Below are positions 10,164 through 19,001 of a DNA stretch of 46,872 bases, piece after piece. The position numbers and the translations under genes were made by a program. The stretch comes from an uncultured Flavobacteriales bacterium (GTDB taxonomy: Bacteria; Bacteroidota; Bacteroidia; Flavobacteriales_D; Crocinitomicaceae): contig CAJWRM010000018.1 in NCBI GenBank assembly GCA_913046365.1, positions 1 to 46,872 on the forward strand, written 5' to 3'. The notes beneath the pieces were generated by a model. It searched no databases and was not told the origin of the DNA. It saw only the letters and a program-made list of their open reading frames with translations. Positions within the stretch are counted from its first letter, which is position 1, and every line of letters begins with the position of its first letter.

Positions 10164-11141
10164 TTAAAAATCTTCATCTAAGCTGAAGCTTTGGCTGTTA
10201 TCTCCCGATAATACACCTGCCTTTTGGTATTCTCCAACTCTTTTTTCAAAGAAGTTGGTTTTACCCTGAATGGAAATCATTTCCATAAACCCAAAAGGAT
10301 TTTTTGCATCATAAACCTTTTCATTTCCAAGTTCGACTAGAAGCCGGTCAGCTACGAACTCAATATATTGGATCATCAAATCACTATTCATACCTATAAG
10401 TCGAACAGGAAGTGCATCAGTAACAAATTCTTTTTCTATTTCGACAGCATCCTTTATTATTTCTGTAACCTGCTCTTTAGGGAGCATGTTTTTAAGGTGT
10501 TTGGTATATAAAAGGCACGCAAAATCACAATGAAGGCCTTCATCTCTTGAAATCAATTCGTTTGAGAAAGATAGGCCTGGCATTAACCCTCTTTTTTTCA
10601 ACCAAAATATGGAGCAGAAAGACCCTGAAAAGAATATTCCTTCAACTGCCGCAAATGCGACAAGCCGCTCAGCATATGATCCTTTATCAATCCACCTTAA
10701 GGCCCAATCAGCTTTTTTCTTTACACAATCTAGTGTTTCAATTGCGTTGAATAGGTGCTTTTTTTCAGCGCTATCTTTGATGTAAGAATCGATTAATAGG
10801 GAATAGGTTTCCGAATGCACGTTTTCCATTGCGATTTGAAATCCATAAAAGAACTTTGCCTCCGTATATTGAACTTCAGCAAGAAAGTTTTCAGCAAGAT
10901 TCTCGTTGACAATCCCGTCTGATGCTGCAAAAAAGGCCAATACATGTTTGATGAAATGTTTTTCATCGTCATTCAGCTTGTTTTCCCAATCAATTAAATC
11001 TGGAGACAAATCAATTTCCTCAGCGGTCCAAAAACTTGCCTCTGCCCGTTTATAATAAGACCAGATATCGTCATGTTGAATTGGGAAAAGAACAAATCTA
11101 TTGTTGTTCTCTTGTAGAATTGGTTCTGTTGTTTCCGCCAT
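10164..11141 (-). CDS. nrdB: Ribonucleoside-diphosphate reductase, class Ia, small (beta) subunit
   Basis: NrdB carries a di-iron cofactor and the tyrosyl radical that starts catalysis in NrdA. In 325 residues the ferritin-like helices show the ligand and radical pattern ENVHSETY (about 105-112: Glu, His and the radical-forming Tyr). A second ligand set follows in EGIFFSGSF and [11 protein letters not shown] (Glu/His). The C-terminal acidic tail SFSLDEDF is the peptide that normally docks onto NrdA. The radical Tyr is retained, which argues for class Ia rather than the Tyr-lacking class Ic. It is first in the operon, downstream of a gap containing a perfect dyad. Confidence 0.97.
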   Translation of the reverse strand: MAETTEPILQENNNRFVLFPIQHDDIWSYYKRAEASFWTAEEIDLSPDLIDWENKLNDDEKHFIKHVLAFFAASDGIVNENLAENFLAEVQYTEAKFFYGFQIAMENVHSETYSLLIDSYIKDSAEKKHLFNAIETLDCVKKKADWALRWIDKGSYAERLVAFAAVEGIFFSGSFCSIFWLKKRGLMPGLSFSNELISRDEGLHCDFACLLYTKHLKNMLPKEQVTEIIKDAVEIEKEFVTDALPVRLIGMNSDLMIQYIEFVADRLLVELGNEKVYDAKNPFGFMEMISIQGKTNFFEKRVGEYQKAGVLSGDNSQSFSLDEDF

Positions 11142-11606
11142 GTTTTCTAATATTATTTGGTTTTTTTAAATATTAAGGGAGTCGACTTTGGTCAAGAAAG
11201 GTTTTTCTTGATGATTAAATTGATTCCTTAAACAAACTTGCTTCCTCAAGCGCCTTTTAAAAACTGTTTTTTGGTCAAAAGCTTTAGGTTACTGAGGCAT
11301 ACAAAAATTGTTAAAAATCTCGCGAAATCAAATTAAAGAAATTAACAATGAATTAATGTTTTCAACACTTCTTGTCCCAATCCATTTGTTGATAGACCTT
11401 TCAGCGATTATGAACAAGTAGTCGAAAGATATCCACACAATCTAGATGAAGACCTTTAAAACTTTTCTTTATGATTTTGTTAAATTGTATTGATTTTTTT
11501 ACAATCTTTTATACATCATAAATATAGGTGGGAATTCTTCTCTTTTTTATCAAAAACAAGTTCCTTTTTTCACACTATATTGTTTATATAATTTAACTTC
11601 TCGTCT
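11142..11606. other. 465-bp AT-rich divergent intergenic region between nrdB and the comF-like gene
   Basis: No coding sequence or RNA gene is recognisable here. It should hold the promoters of nrdBA (minus) and the comF operon (plus), but no exact TAnnTTTG box is found for either. Two items stand out: a perfect 8-bp-arm dyad at 11192-11211, and a DnaA-box-like ATATCCACA at 11429-11437 with one mismatch to TTATCCACA. The rest is homopolymeric A/T runs. Confidence 0.7.
11192..11211. promoter_or_regulatory. Operator-like perfect inverted repeat upstream of nrdB
   Basis: TCAAGAAA and TTTCTTGA form perfect 8 bp arms around a 4 nt spacer (GGTT). The dyad ends 50 bp before the nrdB ATG. It could be a repressor site for nrdBA or a 5' leader hairpin. 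It does not match the NrdR box (core ACACTATATATTGTGT-like), so the regulator is unknown. Confidence 0.5.
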
Positions 11607-12335
11607 ATGCTAATGTTTCGAGGTATTTTGACGCGAGTTATTTATTTTTTAAGGGCATTATCTCATCTGCTTTATCCCGATTTATGTATTCATTGCAAAA
11701 AGTCACTCCAGCAAAACTCTCCGTTTTTGTGTTATGCCTGTTTATCAAAAATAGACCTAGTAAAATGGCGAGAAAAAGAGGTACATCATTTGCTTCAGCA
11801 ATCTGTAAATAAACCAGGTTTATTATCCTCCTCTGTTCTTTATCGTTTTGAGGAAGGCAACCCTGTTCAGACAATTTTACACGAGTTAAAATATAAAAAC
11901 AACCGTAGTATTGGTCTCTATTTTGGGAGCCTTCTAGGTCAAGAAATTGAGCGCAAACAGATTAGCTCGAGCATTGATGCTTTAATTCCTGTACCAATCC
12001 ATCATCGAAAAAGATTTGATCGAGGGTACAATCAAAGTGAGCTATTGGCAAGGGGGATTTCATCGATAACACGCTTACCTGTTAAAACAGGTCTTTTGTC
12101 TAAAATTAGGAATTCAAAGAGCCAAACAAAACTCTCTAAGGAAGAGCGGAGAGAAAACACGATTGATACTTTTTCTGTTTCTAACGAGGTCAAGAAGTAT
12201 ACTTCTATTGCGTTGGTTGATGACGTTGTAACCACAGGGGCAACAATAAGTGCAATTTGTGATGTGCTCAGAGAAAAAAATGAGAACTTACAAATCACTA
12301 TTTTTAGTCTTTCAATTGCGAATAACATTTCATGA
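11607..12335 (+). CDS. ComF family protein (phosphoribosyltransferase-like)
   Basis: The 242-residue product has the ComF/GntX layout. An N-terminal zinc-ribbon-like site has Cys27, Cys30, Cys42 and Cys45, and a type I phosphoribosyltransferase fold follows with the PRPP-binding loop IALVDDVVTTGAT (about 201-213). ComF proteins support DNA uptake in naturally competent bacteria. No other competence gene is in view, so the role here is inferred only from the family. A second in-frame ATG two codons later (11613) is an equally possible start. The stop overlaps the next ATG (ATGA), indicating translational coupling with the FAD oxidoreductase. Confidence 0.9.
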   Translation: MLMFRGILTRVIYFLRALSHLLYPDLCIHCKKSLQQNSPFLCYACLSKIDLVKWREKEVHHLLQQSVNKPGLLSSSVLYRFEEGNPVQTILHELKYKNNRSIGLYFGSLLGQEIERKQISSSIDALIPVPIHHRKRFDRGYNQSELLARGISSITRLPVKTGLLSKIRNSKSQTKLSKEERRENTIDTFSVSNEVKKYTSIALVDDVVTTGATISAICDVLREKNENLQITIFSLSIANNIS

Positions 12336-13369
12336 AAAAAACACTAATCATAGGAGGCGGAATAGCTGGGTCTTTATTGGCAATTCAGTTGATGAAACGA
12401 GGGGTTGGAGTCACGCTGTTAGACAGAGGGACAAATCATTCTTCTGCGGTTGCATCTGGCATGGTAAATCCAATGGTTTTTCGCCGCATGAATTTATCTT
12501 GGCGTGTAGATGAAATGCTGCCATATGCCCGTGATTTTTATTTAGAATTGGAGGATAGGTTAAAGGCTAAATTTTACAATACGCTCAGGATTCGTAGGTT
12601 CTTTTCATCCGAGCAAGAAAGAGGCTATTGGGAAAAGAAACAGCACGAGGCTGAGTATCAAAAGTACTTGACGTTACATGATGATTTTGATGAAAAAGTT
12701 CCCTTGGCAAAAAGTGAATTCGGCTCTGGGATTGTGAAAAACGCCTTTTGGATTCGTTCTAAGCTCTTTATGGAAAAAATGCATCTTTTTCTGAAAGAGC
12801 AGAAGGTTTTGCAGTATGGTCAGTTTGAGCCTGCTAAATTTGCTTTAGAGGAATTGAGCTACGGCAGTTCAACATACGACGCAGTTGTTTTTTGTTGTGG
12901 ATCAGATAATGATAAGATTCCGTATTTCAATCAGGCAAATATACAGCACAATAGAGGCCAAATACTTCATATTGAAAGCAGCGAGCTTTCGCAGCATGAG
13001 TTATGGAATCGAAAAGGATTTATTCTGCCAACAGGAGGAGAAAAATTCATGCTAGGAGCAACTTATGAGTGGAATGAACCAAGCCTGAACATTACAGCAG
13101 AGGCACGCGAAAAGTTAGAGGGCGTTTTTAAAACCATTACAAATGCAAGTTATAAAGTAAATGGCCAGACCGTGGGAATGCGTCCAACCGTTTCGGATCG
13201 ACGTCCAATTATGGGGGAACATCCTGATGCTAAAGGACTTTTTATATTCAACGGTTTAGGTACGAAGGGTTATATGCTTGCTCCATTACTTTCGTTGGAA
13301 ATGGCTCAATTTATGACGGAAGGAAAAGCGCTCCATGAAGAGGTTGTTTTCTCTAGAGTTTACAAGTAG
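12332..13369 (+). CDS. FAD-dependent oxidoreductase, DAO family, resembling the MnmC oxidase domain
   Basis: The 345 residues begin with a Rossmann FAD-binding motif, IIGGGIAGSLLAIQLMKRG (about 6-24), ending at an acidic residue (LLDRG). Further motifs are SGMVNPMVFRR (about 43-53), GMRPTVSDRRPIMGEH (about 289-304) and GLGTKGYMLAPLLSLE (about 315-330). The last two match the pattern of the FAD domain of MnmC, which removes the carboxymethyl group of cmnm5U in tRNA wobble positions. Here it stands alone without the methyltransferase half. It could instead be a glycine- or amino-acid-oxidase-like enzyme. It overlaps the comF-like gene by 4 bp and precedes lepA. Confidence 0.8.
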   Translation: MKKTLIIGGGIAGSLLAIQLMKRGVGVTLLDRGTNHSSAVASGMVNPMVFRRMNLSWRVDEMLPYARDFYLELEDRLKAKFYNTLRIRRFFSSEQERGYWEKKQHEAEYQKYLTLHDDFDEKVPLAKSEFGSGIVKNAFWIRSKLFMEKMHLFLKEQKVLQYGQFEPAKFALEELSYGSSTYDAVVFCCGSDNDKIPYFNQANIQHNRGQILHIESSELSQHELWNRKGFILPTGGEKFMLGATYEWNEPSLNITAEAREKLEGVFKTITNASYKVNGQTVGMRPTVSDRRPIMGEHPDAKGLFIFNGLGTKGYMLAPLLSLEMAQFMTEGKALHEEVVFSRVYK

Positions 13370-13436
13370 TACACATATAATAAATAGGGCTTAAAACTTA
13401 GAGATATTCAGATTTTAAGTGTAATTTTGAGAGCTC

Positions 13437-15233
13437 ATGAAACACATTCGAAACTTTTGTATTATCGCCCATATTGATCATGGGAAAAGCACACTTGCTG
13501 ATCGGCTGTTACAAGCGACCGGTACAATCTCTGAACGCGAGATGCAAAACCAAGCTTTAGATGATATGGAGTTAGAGCGAGAAAGAGGGATTACAATAAA
13601 AAGTCATGCCATTCAGATGAGTTATCAGCATGAAGGCGATGATTATATTTTGAATTTAATTGACACTCCCGGACACGTTGATTTTTCTTACGAGGTTTCG
13701 CGCTCGATTGCAGCTTGCGAAGGTGCTTTGTTGATTGTTGACGCCTCTCAAGGTATTGAAGCCCAAACCATTTCCAATCTATACTTAGCATTAGAGCACG
13801 ACTTGCAGATAATACCTATTCTCAATAAAATGGATCTGCCGGGTGCTATGCCTGAGGAGGTTTCTGATCAAATCGTTGAGCTTATCGGTTGTGAATATGA
13901 GGAAATCATCCAGGCATCTGGGAAAACCGGACTTGGAGTTGAAGATATTCTAGCAGCAGTTGTGAATACTGTTCCCGCACCTCAAGGAGATGAAGAGGCT
14001 CCTTTACAAGCCATGATTTTTGATTCCGTTTTTAACCCCTTTAGAGGAATCATTGCTTATTTCAGGGTAAAAAATGGTGTGATAAGAAAAGGACAACGAA
14101 TTCGTTTTTTCAACACCAACAGAGATTACAATGCCGATGAAATCGGTGTGCTTAAAATGGGCTTAGATCCCAAAAAAGAACTTAGAACTGGTGATGTAGG
14201 ATACATTATTTCAGGAATAAAACAAGCAAACGAGGTTAAGGTCGGTGACACCATTACTTCATCAGAAAACCCTTGTGAGGATGACCTTAAAGGTTTTGAA
14301 GATGTAAAACCTATGGTTTTTGCTGGGATATATCCTGTAGATTCTGAAGATTATGAGGAGCTCAGATATTCAATGGAAAAGCTTCAGCTCAATGATTCAT
14401 CATTGGTTTTTGAACCGGAGTCATCCGCTGCTTTGGGCTTTGGTTTTCGTTGCGGCTTCTTAGGAATGCTTCACATGGAGATTATTCAGGAACGTCTCGA
14501 GCGAGAATTTAATATGACCGTGATTACAACAGTTCCTAACGTATCTTATAAGTCTTACATGAAGAAAACACCCGATGAGGTGTTAATCGTAAACAATCCT
14601 TCTGAGCTTCCCGATCCATCGGGTATGGATAAAATCGAGGAGCCATATATCAAAGCACAGGTGATTACAAAAACAGAATATGTCGGTGCAATAATGACAC
14701 TATGTATTGAAAAGAGAGGAGAGCTACAAAACCAAGTTTATCTTACGCAGGATAGAGTAGAAATCACTTTTGAGATGCCCCTAGCAGAAATTGTTTTTGA
14801 TTTTTATGATCGGCTAAAGTCTGTATCAAGAGGATACGCTTCATTTGATTATCATCCTACAGGATATAAAGCCTCAGATTTAATAAAAATGGATTTATTG
14901 CTCAATGGTGAGCAGGTTGATGCCCTTTCTGCATTGGTGCATAGAAGTAATGCTTTTGATTTAGGTAAAAGAATTTGTTTGAAGCTTAAAGAATTGATTC
15001 CTCGCCAACAATTTGAAATTCCTGTTCAAGCGGCAATAGGAGCTAAAGTAATTGCTAGAGAAACCATTAAAGCACTAAGGAAAGACGTAACGGCCAAATG
15101 TTATGGTGGTGATATAACACGTAAGCGTAAGCTTTTGGAAAAGCAGAAGGCGGGCAAAAAGCGAATGCGTCAAGTGGGTAAAGTTGAAGTTCCTCAAGAG
15201 GCTTTCCTTGCCGTACTGAAGCTAAATGACTAG
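13437..15233 (+). CDS. lepA: Elongation factor 4 (LepA), translational GTPase
   Basis: LepA binds ribosomes and affects translation initiation and back-translocation under stress. The 598 residues show G1 [10 protein letters not shown] (about 11-20), G2 RERGITIK, G3 DTPGHVDF (about 80-87) and G4 NKMD (about 134-137). Domain II and elongation-factor G-like domains follow, then the LepA-specific C-terminal domain with [20 protein letters not shown] (about 556-575) and a basic tail. Length and all motifs are normal. It starts 67 bp after the upstream gene, so it may be read from the comF operon. Confidence 0.98.
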   Translation: MKHIRNFCIIAHIDHGKSTLADRLLQATGTISEREMQNQALDDMELERERGITIKSHAIQMSYQHEGDDYILNLIDTPGHVDFSYEVSRSIAACEGALLIVDASQGIEAQTISNLYLALEHDLQIIPILNKMDLPGAMPEEVSDQIVELIGCEYEEIIQASGKTGLGVEDILAAVVNTVPAPQGDEEAPLQAMIFDSVFNPFRGIIAYFRVKNGVIRKGQRIRFFNTNRDYNADEIGVLKMGLDPKKELRTGDVGYIISGIKQANEVKVGDTITSSENPCEDDLKGFEDVKPMVFAGIYPVDSEDYEELRYSMEKLQLNDSSLVFEPESSAALGFGFRCGFLGMLHMEIIQERLEREFNMTVITTVPNVSYKSYMKKTPDEVLIVNNPSELPDPSGMDKIEEPYIKAQVITKTEYVGAIMTLCIEKRGELQNQVYLTQDRVEITFEMPLAEIVFDFYDRLKSVSRGYASFDYHPTGYKASDLIKMDLLLNGEQVDALSALVHRSNAFDLGKRICLKLKELIPRQQFEIPVQAAIGAKVIARETIKALRKDVTAKCYGGDITRKRKLLEKQKAGKKRMRQVGKVEVPQEAFLAVLKLND

Positions 15234-15295
15234 CCACCGTAAAAGGGCAGATTAAATTTTTATATTTTTAAACTAAATAATCAAAAACAATTATC

Positions 15296-15655
15296 ATGTT
15301 AAATGCAACACGAATGAATCTTATCAATGCCCTCGTTTTAATTGCAATGGGTTTGTGGGGTTACCTTGAATTGAATTCTCCAACAGCGCTCATTCCGGTT
15401 GGTTTTGGGGTGGTGCTTTTACTGTGTTATCAGGGAGTTAAAAACCAAAATAAAATGATAGCGCATGTAGCGGTATTACTTACCTTACTTATTCTCATTG
15501 CCTTGGTTGGAATGCGCTTACCAAAGTCAATTGCTCAAGGCGGCTTAGGGCTGGTTAGAGTTGTGGCTATGGTCATTGCGTCGGCGCTATCGATGGTTTA
15601 TTTCATAAAAAGCTTTAAAGAAGCAAGGAAGAACAGAGAAAAAGTAGATGGGTAA
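15296..15655 (+). CDS. Small integral membrane protein of unknown function
   Basis: I do not recognise a specific function. The 119 residues contain about four hydrophobic helices (roughly 8-24, 30-48, 56-73 and 82-104) separated by very short loops. The C-terminal tail is basic (KSFKEARKNREKVDG), which suggests a cytoplasmic C-terminus. Size and helix packing recall small TMEM14-like membrane proteins, but I see no diagnostic motif. It lies 14 bp before a c-type cytochrome lipoprotein gene, so the two are probably cotranscribed. Confidence 0.75.
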   Translation: MLNATRMNLINALVLIAMGLWGYLELNSPTALIPVGFGVVLLLCYQGVKNQNKMIAHVAVLLTLLILIALVGMRLPKSIAQGGLGLVRVVAMVIASALSMVYFIKSFKEARKNREKVDG

Positions 15656-15669
15656 AAACGAGTATTTGC

Positions 15670-16008
15670 ATGCGTAAAATCGCCTCTTTAAATGTAGTGC
15701 TTGGTAAAGCTCTTTTGTTAGTGCTTTTTTTTTATGGTTGTCAGGGTGCCGAGAAAGTTGACTATCAAGAAAGCCCAGCTGAGACTGCAAAGAATCTTTA
15801 TATCATCCATTGTTCAAGGTGCCACGGAGTTGCGGGGGATTTAGGGGCAAGTGGATCAAAAAACCTAAAACTGAGTTCCTTTTCAAAAGAAGAAATACAG
15901 TATATAATTAAAAATGGAAAAGGTGTAATGCCGTCATATAAAGACATATTGAATTCAGATCAAAAGGTTTCTGATATTTCGGATCATGTACTAAGTTTAA
16001 GAGATTAA
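15670..16008 (+). CDS. Small c-type cytochrome lipoprotein
   Basis: The 112-residue protein starts with a lipoprotein signal whose lipobox ends at Cys24 (FFYGC), so it should be membrane-anchored in the periplasm. One haem-binding motif CSRCH (48-52) and a downstream Met in GVMPSYKDIL (about residue 86), the probable sixth iron ligand, define a single-haem cytochrome c domain of the small Cytochrome_CBB3 type. It would serve as an electron carrier, but no oxidase or reductase partner is encoded nearby. It shares one base with the hflX start. Confidence 0.88.
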   Translation: MRKIASLNVVLGKALLLVLFFYGCQGAEKVDYQESPAETAKNLYIIHCSRCHGVAGDLGASGSKNLKLSSFSKEEIQYIIKNGKGVMPSYKDILNSDQKVSDISDHVLSLRD

Positions 16009-17195
16009 TGGGCAAGCCAAAACAAAAACTAGAAGAATTACAGGAGTTTTGTCTGCTTGTTGGGGTTGCGCATTCTAGAATATCAGAAGAAGAAGCCCTT
16101 GAGCACCTAGATGAGCTGCGTTTTTTAGCAGAAACAGCAGGCGCAAAAACAGAACGAATGTTTCTGCAAAATCTTCCTGTCCCAAACCCAAAGACCTACG
16201 TAGGAAGTGGGAAAATTGAGGAAATTCGCGACTACGTCAAGTCAAAAGATATAAGCTTAGTCATTTTTGATGATGAGTTATCTCCATCACAGCTTAGAAA
16301 TATTGAAAAAATATTGGAGTGTAAAATTTTAGATCGAACGATTCTCATTCTTGACATATTTGCAAGCCGCGCAATGACTTATCACGCAAAAACCCAGGTG
16401 GAATTGGCCCAGCTTCAATATATGCTACCGAGATTAACAGGGCTATGGACGCACCTTGAAAGGCAGAAGGGAGGAATAGGAATGCGGGGACCTGGTGAAT
16501 CACAAATTGAAACGGATAGGAGAATTATCGGGCAGCGTATCTCGCTAATGAAGGATCGATTAAAGTCAATTGATAAGCAGAAACGCGTACAAAGAGGCAA
16601 CCGTGGACAGCTTGTTCGAGTTGCCTTGGTGGGTTATACAAATGTGGGTAAAAGCACCTTAATGAATGTGCTTTCTAAGTCAAAGGTCTTTGCTGAAAAC
16701 AAGTTGTTTGCGACACTTGATACGACTGTTCGAAAGGTTGTTTTGGGGAATTTACCCTTGCTCTTAACCGATACTGTTGGATTTATCCGTAAGCTTCCTC
16801 AGCAACTTATGGAGTCTTTTAAATCTACACTAGATGAGGTTCGTGAGGCAGATTTGTTAATTCATGTATTGGATATTTCTCATTCAAACTTTGAAGACCA
16901 TTATCGTGTGGTAAATGAAACCTTATCTGAGATTGATAAATCATCAAAACCAACGGTAGTTGTGTTCAATAAAATAGACGCCTATCTTCCACCAGAGGCT
17001 GCGCTTGATGATCCGGATGAACTTTCATCACTTGACGCATTAAAGAAATCCTGGATGGCCAAGTTAGGTCCGAATAAAGCAATTTTCATATCTGCTCAGA
17101 AAAAAGACAACATGGATGAGCTTAGGGATATCTTATACAAAGAGGTGAAGGAAATATTCAAAGTGCGCTATCCTTATAATAATTTCTTGTATTGA
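16008..17195 (+). CDS. hflX: Ribosome-associated GTPase HflX
   Basis: HflX splits stalled or heat-damaged 70S ribosomes using GTP/ATP hydrolysis. The 395-residue protein has the N-terminal HflX domain with NPKTYVGSGKIEEI (about 58-71) and the glycine-rich linker GGIGMRGPGESQIETDRR (about 155-172). The G domain follows with G1 GYTNVGKST (about 209-217), G3 DTVGFIRKLP (about 260-269) and G4 NKID (about 322-325). The start overlaps the stop of the cytochrome gene by one base. It converges on amt with a 1 bp gap and no visible terminator. Confidence 0.96.
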   Translation: MGKPKQKLEELQEFCLLVGVAHSRISEEEALEHLDELRFLAETAGAKTERMFLQNLPVPNPKTYVGSGKIEEIRDYVKSKDISLVIFDDELSPSQLRNIEKILECKILDRTILILDIFASRAMTYHAKTQVELAQLQYMLPRLTGLWTHLERQKGGIGMRGPGESQIETDRRIIGQRISLMKDRLKSIDKQKRVQRGNRGQLVRVALVGYTNVGKSTLMNVLSKSKVFAENKLFATLDTTVRKVVLGNLPLLLTDTVGFIRKLPQQLMESFKSTLDEVREADLLIHVLDISHSNFEDHYRVVNETLSEIDKSSKPTVVVFNKIDAYLPPEAALDDPDELSSLDALKKSWMAKLGPNKAIFISAQKKDNMDELRDILYKEVKEIFKVRYPYNNFLY

Positions 17196-17196
17196 T

Positions 17197-18492
17197 TTAG
17201 TAAAAATTTTCGCCGTGCTGAGAGGCATCTAAACCTCTTTCTTCTTGATCTTCACGAACCCTTAAAGGCGTAATAAGGTTCACAACCTGAAATAATAAAT
17301 AACTCATCCCTAAGGTATAAATTACAACAAGTAAAATGGCGACAAGGTGCATTATTAACGTCTCCGTTTGTCCATAAATTAGGCCAACTTCCGAAGCGAA
17401 CAAAGCAGTTAATATCATTCCGGTAATTCCTCCTATCCCATGACTTGGGAAAACATCAAGCGTATCATCAACATTGAGTTTTCTAAAGAACCGAATCGCC
17501 AAATTACTAATTAAAGCTGCCACAAAACCAATAAAAACACTTTGCCCTAGTGTGACAACTCCAGCGGCAGGTGTGATGGCAACGAGACCCACAATAGCTC
17601 CAATACAGGCTCCGATTGCTGACATCTTTCGATTTGTAAATCGATCAAAAAATATCCAAGTAAGCATGCTCGTGGCAGAAGCTACGTTTGTGTTGGCGAA
17701 TGCAACAACAGCGTCGAGATTAGCTCCTAGAGCGGAACCAGCATTGAAACCAAACCATCCAAACCAGAGCAATCCTGTTCCCAAGATCACGAATGGTATA
17801 TTTGCGGGCTTCTCAATTATTTTTTTTCTTTTTCCTAAAAATAGTGCACCTGCAAGCGCTGCTAATCCGGCAGACATGTGAACGACAGTTCCGCCTGCGA
17901 AATCGATGACCCCCCATTTACGAAATAAGCCATCAGGATGCCATGTCATGTGGGCCAGTGGGCTATATATTAAAAGCGTAAAAAGGAGCATAAAAAGGAT
18001 ATAGCTTCTAAAGCGAATACGCTCCGCAAAGCTTCCGGAGATTAAGGCGGGAGTAATGATGGCAAATTTTAATTGAAAAAATGCAAACAGTAAAAACGGG
18101 ATGGTTGGACCGTAATCAGGATTGGGCGCAAGGGTCACATTGTCGAAAAACAAAAAGGTGCTTGGGTCACCGATAATTCCATAAAAGCTATCACCGAAGG
18201 ATAGACTAAAACCAACGAAAATCCATACAATAGTTATAACGCCTAGCGCTACAAAGCTCTGTAGCATTGTTGATATGATGTTTTTTACATTGACCATTCC
18301 CCCGTAAAAGAAGGCAAGTCCAGGAGTCATCAGTAGAACAAAAGCACTGGAAACAAGCATCCAAGAGGTATCTCCACTATCTATTTGCTCTTTATTGAGA
18401 TCGAAGTCATAAGTCTTGTTTCCAAAAAGAATAAGAACAACAACAATACTTAGAAATACAAAATTGAATTTACTCCCAACACTAGATCTCAT
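17197..18492 (-). CDS. amt: Ammonium transporter Amt
   Basis: This 431-residue channel-like transporter moves ammonium across the inner membrane. Eleven or so helices are visible after an N-terminal hydrophobic segment that may be a cleaved signal. Family marks are SWMLVSSAFVLLMTPGLAFF (about 44-63), GGTVVHMSAGLAALAGA (first pore His, about 200-216) and FPSHGIGGITGMILTALFAS (second His region, about 347-366). The cytoplasmic tail EERGLDASQHGENFY keeps the conserved end that binds PII proteins. No glnK gene is adjacent; instead the gene directly follows a 70-codon gene. Confidence 0.96.
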   Translation of the reverse strand: MRSSVGSKFNFVFLSIVVVLILFGNKTYDFDLNKEQIDSGDTSWMLVSSAFVLLMTPGLAFFYGGMVNVKNIISTMLQSFVALGVITIVWIFVGFSLSFGDSFYGIIGDPSTFLFFDNVTLAPNPDYGPTIPFLLFAFFQLKFAIITPALISGSFAERIRFRSYILFMLLFTLLIYSPLAHMTWHPDGLFRKWGVIDFAGGTVVHMSAGLAALAGALFLGKRKKIIEKPANIPFVILGTGLLWFGWFGFNAGSALGANLDAVVAFANTNVASATSMLTWIFFDRFTNRKMSAIGACIGAIVGLVAITPAAGVVTLGQSVFIGFVAALISNLAIRFFRKLNVDDTLDVFPSHGIGGITGMILTALFASEVGLIYGQTETLIMHLVAILLVVIYTLGMSYLLFQVVNLITPLRVREDQEERGLDASQHGENFY

Positions 18493-18705
18493 CTATTCCT
18501 GAGTGATTTTATACCTGTTTAAATTCAGGAATGCTAAAAATTCTCTATAATTCTCTATTGATATATTGCCTTCAGATTCAGCGTGTTTGAGATATGACGT
18601 AATTACCTCCTCTGCCATGTTCTTTTTTTGGGAATCAGGAACAACATAGTAGCTGTCCTTTGTTTGTCTTATTTCATTTAGGGTTCTTTTTTTGGTCGAA
18701 GTCAT
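18493..18705 (-). CDS. Small conserved-looking protein of unknown function, partner of amt
   Basis: I cannot name a family. The 70-residue soluble protein is highly charged. It starts with a basic segment, TSTKKRTLNEIRQTKDSYYV (2-21), followed by a probable helical part rich in Glu, Lys and Asn, and it lacks cysteines and membrane segments. Its stop codon touches the amt start (no intervening base), so the two are surely cotranscribed and probably coupled. A strong bipartite promoter lies 20 bp upstream. Position suggests a role in ammonium uptake or its regulation, but this is inference from context only. Confidence 0.75.
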   Translation of the reverse strand: MTSTKKRTLNEIRQTKDSYYVVPDSQKKNMAEEVITSYLKHAESEGNISIENYREFLAFLNLNRYKITQE

Positions 18706-18724
18706 AGGCTTAAAATATATAAAC

Positions 18725-18755
18725 CAAACTTAGTGTATAAATGACACTTAGGCAA
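18725..18755 (-). promoter_or_regulatory. Bipartite promoter of the 70-aa gene/amt operon
   Basis: On the minus strand TTG (18753-18755) and TAAGTTTG (18725-18732) are separated by 20 nt, matching the Bacteroidota housekeeping consensus TTG-N19/20-TAnnTTTG. Transcription would start near 18718, about 13 nt before the start codon. Confidence 0.6.
18729..18751. promoter_or_regulatory. Operator-like dyad overlapping the amt operon promoter
   Basis: CTTAGTGT and ACACTTAG form 8 bp arms (7 of 8 pairs) around a 7 nt spacer. The dyad lies between the -33 TTG and the -7 box and overlaps half of the latter, the position expected of a repressor site. The remaining 18756-19001 stretch shows only a CTTAGCTAAG palindrome (18954-18963) near the paaZ end and no gene. 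Confidence 0.5.
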
Positions 18756-19001
18756 GTCGAAAAGAACTTATTTTATTGAAAATATCGTAAAATCTTTAAT
18801 ATTAGATTATTTAAGTGAGCCTATGGAATTGTATTTTGATGGTTAATCGATTTGTCAAAGCATTTTTTTCAATTTCAAATCGTGCGGAAAATACTATAAA
18901 AACCAACGTATTCTTTCGTTAACGCAAAGTAACTTGATAGTTCCATGATAAGACTTAGCTAAGGGTGTCGCATTGCCTTATTTACTTGAGGCTTATGTGA
19001 T

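Noticed and set aside
11572..11588. ACACTATATTGTTTAT resembling an NrdR box
   Set aside because: It is more than 400 bp from nrdB, adjacent to the comF-like gene, and only one half matches; no tandem second box is seen.
11585..11593. TATAAT-like -10 box before the comF-like gene
   Set aside because: Bacteroidota housekeeping sigma factors use TAnnTTTG; an E. coli-type hexamer in AT-rich DNA is uninformative.
11142..11606. Possible chromosomal origin (divergent genes, AT-rich gap)
   Set aside because: Only one near-match to a DnaA box and no dnaA, dnaN or clustered boxes; divergence alone is not evidence.
13422..13429. TAATTTTG as a -7 box for lepA
   Set aside because: It ends 7 bp before the ATG and has no -33 TTG, so it would give an almost leaderless transcript; probably chance.
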